From: Aquipuribacter sp. SD81
GTDB taxonomy: Bacteria; Actinomycetota; Actinomycetes; Actinomycetales; JBBAYJ01
DNA length: 64,000 nt
NCBI RefSeq assembly: GCF_037153975.1
Contig: NZ_JBBAYJ010000016.1
Location: forward strand, 29,725 to 93,724
Direction: 5' to 3'
The translations under genes were made by a program, and so were the position numbers. The notes beneath the pieces are model-generated. The model was not told where the DNA came from and searched no databases. It saw nothing but the letters and a program-made list of their open reading frames with translations. Below are positions 50,757 to 60,587 of this stretch, piece by piece. Each line of letters begins with the position of its first letter. The stretch's first letter is position 1.

Positions 50757-53020
50757 TCTTCAGTTCGAAACGGGCGGACAGGGTACGCACACCTCGGGTT
50801 CTCCAGCGCAAGACACAGTCACTTTACGCTGACGACGCAGACGGCCTGGAACGTGACGTACTGAATCGAAAGCGACTGGCGACCCAGTTGGCGCGTGCCA
50901 TTCGCGACCTTGCCGAAGAGACCGAGAGCGCTGTAGTCGGTCTCGTCGGTCCGTGGGGATCGGGGAAGTCCAGTTTACTCGGCCAAATCGAGACTGAGCT
51001 GTTCACCAGCAACTGGTACATCGGGTATCACAACCCATGGGCCTACTCTGACTTCGCGGGTTCCGCTGCTGGCTTCTTTGCTTCATTGCGGGACGCCGTC
51101 CCCGAGGATGTTCTTGGCAAGGAATGGCGCGCGGTTGTGGGCGAGTGGGTTTCTAAGGCAGCGCCACTCGGCGCGGCCGGCGGTGTAGCGGGCGTCGACG
51201 GATCGGGAGCGATAGGCGCTGTTGGGGCTGTAATCACCGGAGACCGAAGTCCGGCCAAACTGCGGGAGTCCGCCGCGGAGGGGCTTAGCAGGATCGACCA
51301 CCCAGTATTGATGGTACTCGATGACCTGGACCGCCTGGCGCCAGACGAGTTGCTGTACACCTTCAAACTCGTGCGACTCCTCGGTCGCCTGCCGAACGTG
51401 TACTACTTGCTTGCTTACGACGAGGCGACCCTGACAGATCTTCTGGAATCAACTGACCTGGCTGGGCGGGGCTCCGGCCGCGCTCAACAGTACCTGGAGA
51501 AAATTATCCAGGTCCGTCTTGAGGTCCCTCCTATGCTGCCAGAGCAGCAGGCCGCATTGGCCCAAGCCGCCATCGATGAGATCTGTGCAAGGAGAGGCAT
51601 CACGCTCACGGCCGGTACTAACCGGCGGATGCAGCGGATGTGGCGGGACTGCTTGTCGGTCTACTTAGATCAGCCGCGGTCAGTCAAGCGGCTGTTCACT
51701 CAGGTCGATGCGACCTGGCCCGACGTTTCAGGAGAGGTTGACTTCTCGGACTTCGTCGCCATGACGTTCCTTCGTGTCTTCGAGCGGCCTCTTCTGGACG
51801 TCATCCTCGAAAAACGCGCTGAGATTCTTCAGCAGCCCTCCGCTTGGAGTCTCAAGGCACACAAGGAATCGCCGCAGGACCGATTGGCGCGTTGGAAGCA
51901 GCAAATCGCCGATGCTGAGCCGCGGCACCCGGCTGCCATCGAGGACCTCCTGGCACACCTCTTCCTCTACATCCGCGGCGCCAAGGAAGGCACTCAGTAC
52001 GTTGGGTCGTCCTATCAGGAGGACGTCAAGCAGAGGATGGGAGTCGGCACGTCGGAACACTTCGACCGGTACGTCCAGGTCGGGGTCCCGGAATCGGATC
52101 TGGCTGAGTCGACCGTCAGAACGGCTGCTGAGGAGCTCCGAGATGGAAGGCTGGGTCCCGCCACCAAGGAACTAGTACAGCGAATGCGCGCGGATGCTTC
52201 GCCCGCTTTGAGCAAATTGCGAAGAGAGCACCGAGCGTCGCCGTTGCGAGCGTCGAGCACCCTGCGTCTCCTCGCCAGCCTCTACTTCTCAGCGATGGAC
52301 CAGAAAAGCGGCCCCTTCGGGCTGTCTCCAGACTTCAGCATCATCAGTCTCTCAGTTGACGTGCTTGACCAGACCGAAGTATCGGCGGCGAGCGATCTTG
52401 TCGAATCGTTGGCCCAATCCGACTCGGCGTCTCTAGCGCTGGCGGCCGACATAACGCGGGTCGCCTTGAGGGACTCCGACACTCCGCACCCGTGGGCCGA
52501 AAGGGCGAAGCCAGCTGTAGCTAACGCCCTCTCGACAGCCATTCGGACGCTCGCCGGAGAGCCCGCTCGATCACACCCAAGACTGTTGTCGCTTCTGTAC
52601 AGCCACTTCCATCTCGCTCAACCTGGGGAGACCCGCGGCTTGCTCTGGGAGGCGATCGACTCGGGCGTGTGGGAACTGCGTGAGATTCTCGGACTGCTTA
52701 TACCGCTTGGGCAAGCTAGCAACGGTGAGGACACCTGGACTTCTATGGGCGACTTTTCGGAAGGGACCATCGAGGACATGCTCGGGCTTGACCGCGTCCT
52801 CGACCGCCTCCCGGAGCAGCCGGAACTGCTGGAGCGACACGTGACTAATCAGTACTTCGATGGACCAGTTGACGCCGACGATCTCGAGGCGAGAATCGAG
52901 TGCGCGTTGACCGGCCTAGAGCGCGTGCGAGCGCGCCGCGGCCACGAGGCTGAGGTCGCGAGCGGCGGCGAAGCGACGGCCACTGGCGGTGACGGCGATC
53001 ATGAGCAGGGCGACTCCTGA
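50753..53020 (+). CDS. KAP family P-loop NTPase
   Basis: A 755-residue protein from GTG 50753, with AAGGAGG upstream inside hsdR. Walker A GPWGSGKSS at about 66-74, then NPWAYSD, and Walker B VLMVLDDLDRL near 184-194 are hallmarks of KAP NTPases. A Gly/Ala-rich stretch (about 135-165) sits between them where many KAP proteins hold a membrane hairpin. The C-terminal 400 residues are helical. KAP proteins occur in anti-phage loci; coupling to hsdR suggests it belongs to this defence operon. Confidence 0.82.
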   Translation: MIFSSKRADRVRTPRVLQRKTQSLYADDADGLERDVLNRKRLATQLARAIRDLAEETESAVVGLVGPWGSGKSSLLGQIETELFTSNWYIGYHNPWAYSDFAGSAAGFFASLRDAVPEDVLGKEWRAVVGEWVSKAAPLGAAGGVAGVDGSGAIGAVGAVITGDRSPAKLRESAAEGLSRIDHPVLMVLDDLDRLAPDELLYTFKLVRLLGRLPNVYYLLAYDEATLTDLLESTDLAGRGSGRAQQYLEKIIQVRLEVPPMLPEQQAALAQAAIDEICARRGITLTAGTNRRMQRMWRDCLSVYLDQPRSVKRLFTQVDATWPDVSGEVDFSDFVAMTFLRVFERPLLDVILEKRAEILQQPSAWSLKAHKESPQDRLARWKQQIADAEPRHPAAIEDLLAHLFLYIRGAKEGTQYVGSSYQEDVKQRMGVGTSEHFDRYVQVGVPESDLAESTVRTAAEELRDGRLGPATKELVQRMRADASPALSKLRREHRASPLRASSTLRLLASLYFSAMDQKSGPFGLSPDFSIISLSVDVLDQTEVSAASDLVESLAQSDSASLALAADITRVALRDSDTPHPWAERAKPAVANALSTAIRTLAGEPARSHPRLLSLLYSHFHLAQPGETRGLLWEAIDSGVWELREILGLLIPLGQASNGEDTWTSMGDFSEGTIEDMLGLDRVLDRLPEQPELLERHVTNQYFDGPVDADDLEARIECALTGLERVRARRGHEAEVASGGEATATGGDGDHEQGDS

Positions 53021-53261
53021 CGCTTTGGCGAATCCCTCTCGGCGCCAGTCTCGATTCGTACTCGCCTCCTGCGAGACTGGTGCCTCGTCTGTCGCCACGC
53101 TCCGTTAGTCAGCCGCGTCTGTGTCTCGACTCGGGTCTGCTGAGCTCCACACGACGGACGTGCCAGCGGCGGCGATTGTCAGGGAGCACCAGGCATGACC
53201 CGCCTCGGGCGAACCAAGGCGCACAGCGTTCCCGAGCGTTGAGGAGTGAAACACTGCTGGT

Positions 53262-54302
53262 ATGCGGACCCATCTTCGGGATCGATTCAAGCCCGCAGCG
53301 ACTTCGGCCGCTAGGGCCCCAGCGCTGCCCCGAAGCAACATAATCACCGTCGCGCTCATCTCTGTTGCGGTCACACTCGTCCTAGCGTTTCTGGCATTCG
53401 CGACACTAGTCGGCCTCGCCACGCCAGGGGGCCGCCTTGATCTTCCGGCCGAGGTTGATGTCTTCGAGGTTGTGCCAGCGGCGGGTACCCTCTTGGGCTT
53501 GATTGCGGTCGTTCTCGCTGGTGTCTACGCCTACCGGCGGCAACGCATTACGGAGGTGGACGCTCACAGCGCCGAGGCCGTGGAGCTTTCTCGGCGGTTC
53601 GAGTCGGCGACAGCTCAGCTTGGCGCAAGTAGCTCAGCGCAGAGAGTTGCTGGCGTCTACGCATTGAGCCGGCTTGCGGACGAGTGGCCTGAGCAGCGGC
53701 AGACGTGCGTCGACGTGCTTTGCGCCTACCTGCGCATGCCGCCGGGAGCAGTCGAAGAAGCTGGCTCAACTACAGAGGAAGCAACATCGCTTCGCGCTGA
53801 GATAGAGGTGCGTCGTACTATCCAGCGCGAAGTTGTGATCCGACTCGACCACAACCTTGAGGATGCGTCCGAGACACCGACCAAGGTGCCGGTCGAGGCG
53901 GGGACATGGACCGGTTGCACGCTGGACCTGCGGCGAGCGGTGCTCTACGACTGGCAGGCCGACCGAGCACGCTTCAGTGCACAGGACTCTTTCGATGAGG
54001 CTGTTTTTGAGGGAGAGACTCTCTTCCGCAAGGTAATTTTCGACGGAAATGCCGAATTCCACACCGGCGCCCACTTTGGGGGCGACGTAGCATTCAACGA
54101 CGCTTTTGTTCACGGGGAGGCAGGCTTCATCAGCGCGAAGTTCGATGGAGAGGCCGAATTTTGCGCTTTCGAGGCAGGCAAGGAGGCCTTCTTCGTGCAC
54201 GCCATTTTCGAAGGCACCATCGATTTCCGTGACTCCAGCATTGGACCGGGTGGGCCACCGAGTGCAACTATCAGACGAACGGCCAGAGGCCGCGAGGCTT
54301 GA
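53262..54302 (+). CDS. Membrane pentapeptide-repeat protein
   Basis: A 346-residue protein with two membrane helices (about 27-50 and 68-87), a soluble helical domain (QRITEVDAHSAEAVELSRRF) and a C-terminal pentapeptide-repeat beta-helix (about 230-330; repeats such as AVFEG, ETLFR, AEFHT, AEFCA). Related actinobacterial proteins occur at variable loci. It lies 241 bp behind the KAP gene, is AT-richer than the average, and ends close to the middle att site. Confidence 0.75.
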   Translation: MRTHLRDRFKPAATSAARAPALPRSNIITVALISVAVTLVLAFLAFATLVGLATPGGRLDLPAEVDVFEVVPAAGTLLGLIAVVLAGVYAYRRQRITEVDAHSAEAVELSRRFESATAQLGASSSAQRVAGVYALSRLADEWPEQRQTCVDVLCAYLRMPPGAVEEAGSTTEEATSLRAEIEVRRTIQREVVIRLDHNLEDASETPTKVPVEAGTWTGCTLDLRRAVLYDWQADRARFSAQDSFDEAVFEGETLFRKVIFDGNAEFHTGAHFGGDVAFNDAFVHGEAGFISAKFDGEAEFCAFEAGKEAFFVHAIFEGTIDFRDSSIGPGGPPSATIRRTARGREA

Positions 54303-54563
54303 ATGTCGTGAAGGTGCCGAGGGCAGCAATGCACGCGTAGGTGACGCCTGACGTCTGGTGTGGTCGTGTGAGCCGCGCAGGTGTCGTCGGGTCCGCGGCA
54401 CGCGTCGGTGACAGCTGTCGTGTGTTGCCGCCGACCGGCCCAAGGTGGGTCGCCGTCGCGCCGGGGGCCGCAGCTTGAGGAGCCCCACTCCGTCCCTGTG
54501 CGGTCTCATGCGCTCGTGTCCGGCAGTCACTGGCCAACCGCGGCCAGCAATGGACCGAGAACT

Positions 54564-54668
54564 GTGCCCGTCTCGTGCCCCCGAACGAAAGGAGGCGTCC
54601 GAACCTGCAGGTCAGCAGCCGAACAGCAGACGCTCTTGAAAGCCGTTGAACAGGTAATCATTCCTGTT
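54564..54668. other. Element-end arm sequence of the ICE right end
   Basis: The 54303-54668 interval has no gene I can support. Its last 100 bp (GTGCCCGTCTCGTGCCCCCG, GCAGGTCAG, ACAGCAGACGCTCTTGAAA) match 63400-63480 in the same order, so both islands end in related sequence just before the tRNA fragment. Confidence 0.7.
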
Positions 54669-54696
54669 TCGTGGGTTCGAATCCCACGCCCTCCGC
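54669..54696 (+). repeat. Middle att site (diverged tRNA-Ser 3' end)
   Basis: The 28 bp from the T-arm to the acceptor end (TCGTGGGTTCGAATCCCACG, CCCTCCGC) are identical to the same part of the outer att copies (10007-10034, 63505-63532). The variable arm just before differs (AACAGGTAATCATTCCTGTT), and the 5' half of a tRNA is absent, so it is not a functional gene. I interpret it as the junction between two tandem elements. Confidence 0.8.
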
Positions 54697-54748
54697 TCAA
54701 ACACGACAATCCCTCACCAAGGAGGCGCGGTCAAGGGGGCTGCCGGTT

Positions 54749-55069
54749 ATCCACAGGGAGGTCGATGAGGTCGAGACTGCAGGCCTCACCCACGCGAAGC
54801 CTCGGACGCGCGGCGGCAGCGCGACCCCACAGCTGGACGACATCGACCTCGTCACCCAACGCGCCCTCAGCGAAGGACAGCCACCCCCGTTGGGTCCGTT
54901 GTTCACCTTCCAGGTGCCCGTTGGTGACGTCGCCGCCCTCACCGGCCTCGACTTCGGACCGTTCCTGGGCGCCGGCGACTACCAGCCCGCACGACGCCCG
55001 CTCGACGAACCCACCCCAACTGGATGGAGCGGCACCGGGTGGGTGGCGGCTGTTGACGGGGCTAGGTGA
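54749..55069 (+). pseudogene. Possible C-terminal remnant of a DNA/RNA non-specific endonuclease
   Basis: The open frame encodes LFTFQVPVGDVAALTGLDFG near its middle, which resembles the C-terminal strand and helix of NucA-type DNA/RNA non-specific endonucleases; no catalytic DRGH part is present and no convincing start exists. The rest of 54697-55355 shows no gene. Confidence 0.35.
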
Positions 55070-55355
55070 CATGCAGCTGCGTTCGCTGGCTGACGACGCG
55101 TCGGGAGTTGATTCCCGAGGGGGGCGGTGCTCGGCTTCACGCGCCCCGCGGACATCACAGGGCAGTTGTCACCCGGCCGTGCAGCAGTCCCGAGCATGCA
55201 ACAACCTTGACCGCTCGTCGTCTGAGGTCTTTACTCTGGGAATCGCGCCACACCACCAGCGCGTCGTGGCGAGGTTCAGACACAGCGACTGTTGGCTGCG
55301 GCTTACGGGGGACCGCCTGCCTGGCCAAGCGTCGGGTCCGAGGGGAGCCACCGCC

Positions 55356-58300
55356 ATGTCCACTTCGGACGCGGACACGACCGGAACCTCTGCATTGGCC
55401 GCCGGCACCCGGACTTTCCGGTCGGACACCTCCCCAGCGCGAACCGCCAAGCGCCCACGGGGCGCAATAGGGACGAGAGCGGGTGACACGGCAGCCGGCA
55501 GGTCGAAGGCTGGGGCCGCCACGGCCCCGAACCGCACCAAGCCGAACCTCTTTTCGGCCGGATGCGACAAGGTCCTCGACGCGTGGGGGGTCACTCGTCA
55601 GTTCGAGTTCGGCCAGTTCGTCATGCTGTACCACCGCGAGACTGTGAGTGGACAGGAAGTCACCGTGCCCGTGACGGTGATGCCCGACGGTGCAATTAAC
55701 CAAGTCGCCCCGCCCCCCGCGTCAACCGCGACCGCGTCGACAGGCTCATCGGCGACGACCGGCACCGCAGGAGGAACGACCGGGACCGCCGGCGCGGCGG
55801 CGGGGGCGGCGTCCGGTGGCTCAGCGGCCACACCCGCCCGCCGCGTCACGACCAGCGACGGCTCCAACGATCTGGCCTGGCTTGAGGGCGGCACCCGGTC
55901 AGCGTCCTTGCTGGAGACATTGGGCGGTGTTCCGCTGGCCCTTCTCGGCCGGGTGAGCAACCCGATCGGCCTGCTCACCCAGAGCCCGGTTGAGAAGAAG
56001 GTCTCTGACCTGTCCCCGGTGCTGTCGGGTGGAAGGGTCACCGTGGACAGCAAGGCTCGCTACCCGCAACTGAGTGGCGCAGTAGCGGAGGCGCTCAAGT
56101 CTGGTCTCGCAGTCACTGTGCTCGCGACGAACAAGCCGGCCCTTGACGACTCCGACCCCACCCAACACCTGTTGGTGCGGCTCACCCCGGAGTCCACCCC
56201 GGTCACCCTCTCCGAGAACGAAATCGACACCGCGATCGCGACCGGACAGATCGCCCTTCCCCGCGGGGAGCAACTCGCCATCGACGCCGATGTCACTGCG
56301 GCACTGGTCGCAGGGCAGGCGATCCAGCTCACGGTGCGGACCGGTACTGGAGAACTTCGCCTCTACACGGTGCGTCCCTCCCGCACCGCCGACGCCGCCG
56401 CGCCGGCCGCGGAGAAGTTCGTGGTGCATGACCTTGCGGCCTTCCTCGCCGACCCGGTCGTGCCGAGCCTGCAGGCAACACCGGTGCGCGTTCCGCTGGA
56501 CGCCGCCGCCGTCCACGCACTCCGCACCAACCAGCCAGCCACCGTCGCGGTCAATGGAACCAACATCGAACTTCGCATCAAAGCCCGCGCGTCACGCCTG
56601 CCCGCCGCATCGATCTCTCGCGAGGCACGGGTCAACCGGGGCCGCATCTGGGCACCGATAGCGCGGGCGTTCGCGCCGCCGACCGCCCGCCTCGCCTCGG
56701 ACCCCCTCCTGCGTGACCTGCCGCGCGGTGGCCCGTTTGAGCCTGGCTGGGACCCGAGCGACGGCGTCGGCGAACTCCCACACGGAGCCGTGGCAGCACC
56801 CGCGCGCGCACTTGGACTTCCCGGCGTGGACGGAGTGCTGACAGGTCCGTTCTGGGATGAGGTCGGCCTCACGCTCGACCCGGACGCCGGGCCTTGGCCG
56901 GGGCTGGAACAGCCGATACTGGAGCTCGAGCTCGACTACCGATATCTCCTCTGGCTCGAACTGCTTGAACGCAGACGCCACTCGCCGCCGGGAGCCGGCG
57001 GCTCCACTGCTGTGCCCGGCGCTCCACCGGGAACCGCGAGCGCCGACAACTTCCCGCGAACCAAAGCGACGCCACTGCCCGTCGCGCTGCTGCTGCCGTG
57101 GCGGCAGCGGTGGACGTTCGAGGGCTGCTCCCGCGGCAACTTGCTGTCATCGATCGCGCTGGCTCCGGGCGAGACCCGCACCATCCGGATGTACAGCTGG
57201 GAACGCACGGCCAAGGCACTCGAACAATCCACCGAAACCGAGACCGAGCTGAGTCAGGACTTCACCTCCACCACCAGGGACACAGAAGATGTGTTCCGCG
57301 AGATGACCTCCAGCCAGGACTTCAACGCCCAGGCGCACGGCGAAGTCGACGCCTCCTACAGCACCGGCTTTGCCTCCATCACCGCCGGCGCGGGCGGCTC
57401 GCTGCAGAACGGGTCCGCTCTGGAGCAGGTGTGCCGGACCACGTCTTCCAGCATGAGTGAGACGGTGCGGCGCGCCTCGGCGCGGGTCCGGTCCCGGCGG
57501 ATCACGAAGATCACCGAGTCCCAGGAGTCCATCCGGGGCGACGAGGTCATCCGGCAGGTCAACAACCCCAATCGCTGGCACACGCTGACCCTGGACTACT
57601 ACGAGCAGCTCGCCCACTACACGATCACCACCGCCTTCGTGCCCGCGAAGTTGAAGACCGTAGTGATGGTGCCGAACCCGTTACGCGGGGTCGTTTTCGA
57701 CAACCTCACCGTGCGGACCAACGAGACCGCGCTGCGGCAGGCTCTGCTCACTCCCGATCTGAGTGGCGGATTCGCCGCGGCCAGGCTGCTTGCCAGCTAC
57801 AAGCACGCCTGGGAGGAGGCCGAACGGACCGCCGCCCGCGCCAAGGAGGTCGCCGAGTTGGACCGTCAGCGCGTCGAGCCGGCCGCCAGCGACACCACCG
57901 CGCCGAAGGCGCCGGACAACCCACACAAGGCCGTCCTCGAGGCGACCCTCGACCGGATCAAGACCTCCTCGGCCGCGGTGCTCAGCGCCGAGATCAACTC
58001 GGCGTTGGCCACCATCGCCGCGCATGGCACCGTCACCGCGGACATGCGCAAGAAGGGCCAGATGTGGCTCTGGCGTCGACTGGTCGAGACCCGACTCGGC
58101 ATCGGGTTCATCAACGCCCTCGCACAGATGCGTGACGCGACCGCGAGCCCGCTTACCCCAAATCATGCCCGCGCACTGGTGGACGCGGTCCCCACCGGGT
58201 TCCCTGGAATGAAGGACTTGCACTCGTTGAAGGACAACGAGAAGGAAGAGGGCGCACTCGCCGCCGAGTTTCACAACCGGATGGGCGCCCCGTGGGATTG

Positions 58301-59168
58301 GGCCTGGTGGTCCGGCGAAGCTCGCAAGAACGGCCTGTACGACCCCGACGACAACGGCATCGCGGCCGCCTGCGAACGACTGATCAAGATCCTGCGCGAC
58401 TACGACGCCAAGGAGGCCGAGGGCGGCGCGGTCCTGGCTCAGCAGGAGATGGTGAACAAAGCCAACGAGGCACAAGCGGCGGCAAACTGGGTGGACAAGC
58501 TGGAGATGAAGTATGGGCTTGACGAGATCGCCGACGCCCGCGAACGCGAGGACGCGCTGCTGGCGCACCTGAACGGTCATGCCGACTACTACCGGTACGT
58601 GCTGTTCCAGGCGCTCCCACCCGGAGAGCAGCTGTCGGCGCTCGCCGCGGCGGCGCCGCAACTGCGGGTAGGGTTCTTTGAACCCCGGGTGGTCGCACAC
58701 AGCGGCGACCTGCTCGCCGTCCCGCTGTCGCCGACCGCCAAGAGCGAGCTTGAGACTCTGGTCAAAGGCATCTCCGACACGCTTAAGCAGGCTGCGGACG
58801 AGGCGATCAAGATTGCCGAGGAGATCGAGGCCGATGACGTAATCTTGCCCACCCCAGGCCTGACCGTGGAGACCTCGCTTGGCAAGTGCAGCGCGGCCGA
58901 ACCGCACCAGGTGGCGCTCAACGACCTAGAGCTCCAGCAATTGCGAGCCGCCCTCGCCTTGGACGAGGCGGAGGGCGGCCGTCGCACCAACAGGCTTGCG
59001 GCCGGCGATGTTTCGGCGTTTGAGTCCCCACCGACCCCGCTGGCGGTCGACCTGCACCTCCACCACGCCAGCGGCGGCAGTACGAATGCGGACGGCACCG
59101 ACGCCCGCGGCGGAGGTCGTAGCGGCAGCGGTGCAGCCCCGGCGTCTCCGCCTGTCACAACCGGCTGA
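55356..59168 (+). CDS. Unknown 1270-residue protein
   Basis: Starts at ATG 55356 with AGGGGAG 8 bp upstream. The first about 130 residues and a later stretch (about 125-180) are Thr/Ala/Gly/Ser-rich and probably disordered. A domain near residues 80-110 contains FEFGQFVMLYHRETVSG; the region about 585-700 has LLPWRQRWTFEGCSRG and SIALAPGETRTIRMYSWER; further on are long charged helices, and VMVPNPLRGVVFDNLTVRTN. No catalytic motif, signal peptide or membrane helix is visible. I recognise no family. It heads a compact three-gene set and is likely a structural or scaffold-type protein. Confidence 0.6.
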   Translation: MSTSDADTTGTSALAAGTRTFRSDTSPARTAKRPRGAIGTRAGDTAAGRSKAGAATAPNRTKPNLFSAGCDKVLDAWGVTRQFEFGQFVMLYHRETVSGQEVTVPVTVMPDGAINQVAPPPASTATASTGSSATTGTAGGTTGTAGAAAGAASGGSAATPARRVTTSDGSNDLAWLEGGTRSASLLETLGGVPLALLGRVSNPIGLLTQSPVEKKVSDLSPVLSGGRVTVDSKARYPQLSGAVAEALKSGLAVTVLATNKPALDDSDPTQHLLVRLTPESTPVTLSENEIDTAIATGQIALPRGEQLAIDADVTAALVAGQAIQLTVRTGTGELRLYTVRPSRTADAAAPAAEKFVVHDLAAFLADPVVPSLQATPVRVPLDAAAVHALRTNQPATVAVNGTNIELRIKARASRLPAASISREARVNRGRIWAPIARAFAPPTARLASDPLLRDLPRGGPFEPGWDPSDGVGELPHGAVAAPARALGLPGVDGVLTGPFWDEVGLTLDPDAGPWPGLEQPILELELDYRYLLWLELLERRRHSPPGAGGSTAVPGAPPGTASADNFPRTKATPLPVALLLPWRQRWTFEGCSRGNLLSSIALAPGETRTIRMYSWERTAKALEQSTETETELSQDFTSTTRDTEDVFREMTSSQDFNAQAHGEVDASYSTGFASITAGAGGSLQNGSALEQVCRTTSSSMSETVRRASARVRSRRITKITESQESIRGDEVIRQVNNPNRWHTLTLDYYEQLAHYTITTAFVPAKLKTVVMVPNPLRGVVFDNLTVRTNETALRQALLTPDLSGGFAAARLLASYKHAWEEAERTAARAKEVAELDRQRVEPAASDTTAPKAPDNPHKAVLEATLDRIKTSSAAVLSAEINSALATIAAHGTVTADMRKKGQMWLWRRLVETRLGIGFINALAQMRDATASPLTPNHARALVDAVPTGFPGMKDLHSLKDNEKEEGALAAEFHNRMGAPWDWAWWSGEARKNGLYDPDDNGIAAACERLIKILRDYDAKEAEGGAVLAQQEMVNKANEAQAAANWVDKLEMKYGLDEIADAREREDALLAHLNGHADYYRYVLFQALPPGEQLSALAAAAPQLRVGFFEPRVVAHSGDLLAVPLSPTAKSELETLVKGISDTLKQAADEAIKIAEEIEADDVILPTPGLTVETSLGKCSAAEPHQVALNDLELQQLRAALALDEAEGGRRTNRLAAGDVSAFESPPTPLAVDLHLHHASGGSTNADGTDARGGGRSGSGAAPASPPVTTG

Positions 59169-59199
59169 TTGCGGGCTGGCCCCCTTGGCGCCCACCGAC

Positions 59200-60585
59200 C
59201 GGGTGGTGTCGATCTCCTGGACCGACCCCGTCCCTACCACCACGAGGCCGACACCGGCGCAGCCCGTGACAAGCTCGCGCGCGGTCACTGTCATGCTGCC
59301 GAGGCTGTCCAAGGACTCGCAGGCTCAGCGCCACACGGTGACCAACGACCCGGAACAGATGCGCGACCTACTCTCGCTGTACCTCGCCACCGGTGGCTGG
59401 CCTGCTGTCAGGGAGGTTTACGAGGCAATCTTCAAGGCGGATCCAGCGGTCCCGGTCCAGCACGTCGCCAACGTCGCGCACAGCACCGCCGAAGCGCTCG
59501 TCGACGCCACCCTCCAACAGCTGATCAACATCGACCGACGAGCTCAACAGATCCTCGCCGACGAGCTGGCGTTAGGTCTGCGCCAGCTCAGGACCGCCGC
59601 GGTCACCTTCTTTCAACCCAACGTTCTCTGGCCGGGCGGCTCGCTCGAGGACATCCGGGTGCTCGCCAAGCTCGACAAGCATCCCTTCCGGCGAGGCATC
59701 ACGCTGCGGGAGGGCACGCACCTGCAGGCGTGGAAGCAGTTGCTGGTCGATCTTGATCCGCTGAACCGCGCTATCGACACCGCCGCGGAGAAGTATCGCC
59801 CAATCGAGAACTATGCGCACGTGCTCGTCCCCGAGGCTCTCGTACGGTACCGGACGCCGGTGCTCAAGGCGCGCGCGGAGCGCGCCATACGGCTGCACCG
59901 GGACGTGACCCGTTGGCCGCTGCTGGCCTGGCTCACCTGGCTACCCCGCGATCCTCAGCCGCTGGCGCTCGTCGAGGCCGCCCGGACCGCGATAGCGGTG
60001 GCCGCGCGCGCCTGGCTGACGGTCGTGGAGAACTCCGAACTTCGCCGCCGTCCTGGTCGCGAGAAACTTGAACCGAACCCGGAGACGGCGGAGCGACGTT
60101 GGCGATTCAAACGGATGCATCCGGCGCACCTGGGCCCGGACCCGTTCGCACGGGGAGCTAAGGGCGTCTGGGTATACCCGAGGCTCATTGAGCAGGCTCG
60201 GCGGGATCTCGGGCTGACCCGCGACGCGGTGGTGTCCCACGCGGTGGAACGGGCCACCAGGAGCGACGTGCCGCTGACGTTCACCGCGCTTCTCTTCGTC
60301 CTCCAAATCGAGATCGCGATCGGATCCGCCGGGCTCGCCAAGCTGCTTGGGGCGATGCAGTCGTCCTGGCACCTGATGGCCGTCATGGACAAGGGGGACA
60401 ACGAGCGGGCCGCCTTTCGAGCCATTCTGGACCCCTCGCGCTCCCTCGCGACCGAGCCAAGCTCCATTCCCGCGATCGGGGCGGCCATCAGTATGGCCGG
60501 CGACCTGCTGCCCGGCTGGAGCGGAGCTGTGGTTGGTATCGGGGGGTTCGTTACCGAGCAAATCTCCGGCACGGGCGGGCCGTAG
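59200..60585 (+). CDS. Unknown 461-residue protein
   Basis: The frame begins about 32 bp after the previous stop; no ribosome site is clear and GTG 59200 or 59203, or ATG 59293, could start it. The protein is largely helical (EQMRDLLSLYLATGGWPAV), has a basic middle (RRWRFKRMHPAHLG) and a hydrophobic C-terminus (about 420-461: GDLLPGWSGAVVGIGGFVTE). No family recognised. Only 2 bp separate it from the next gene. Confidence 0.55.
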   Translation, partial: RVVSISWTDPVPTTTRPTPAQPVTSSRAVTVMLPRLSKDSQAQRHTVTNDPEQMRDLLSLYLATGGWPAVREVYEAIFKADPAVPVQHVANVAHSTAEALVDATLQQLINIDRRAQQILADELALGLRQLRTAAVTFFQPNVLWPGGSLEDIRVLAKLDKHPFRRGITLREGTHLQAWKQLLVDLDPLNRAIDTAAEKYRPIENYAHVLVPEALVRYRTPVLKARAERAIRLHRDVTRWPLLAWLTWLPRDPQPLALVEAARTAIAVAARAWLTVVENSELRRRPGREKLEPNPETAERRWRFKRMHPAHLGPDPFARGAKGVWVYPRLIEQARRDLGLTRDAVVSHAVERATRSDVPLTFTALLFVLQIEIAIGSAGLAKLLGAMQSSWHLMAVMDKGDNERAAFRAILDPSRSLATEPSSIPAIGAAISMAGDLLPGWSGAVVGIGGFVTEQISGTGGP

Positions 60586-60587
60586 GC

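Larger units (their letters stand above)
10007..54696. mobile_element. Integrative and conjugative element (ICE), about 44.7 kb
   Basis: The region between the tRNA-Ser att copy and the diverged copy at 54669-54696 contains integrase, excisionase, Rep-like protein, MobC, relaxase and a near-complete type IV secretion gene set (VirB1, VirB2-, VirB6- and VirB8-like, SCO6880, VirB4, VirD4). These define a conjugative element of the actinobacterial T4SS type. Cargo includes restriction-modification and other presumed defence genes. The integrase lies 8 kb inside the left end, unlike the usual position next to att, so the left 6 kb may be a later addition or part of another element. Confidence 0.8.

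Noticed and set aside
54630..54696. Second tRNA-Ser gene at the middle att site
   Set aside because: No 5' acceptor half or D-arm is present, and the anticodon stem (ACGCT against AGCCG) does not pair; it is a 3' fragment.
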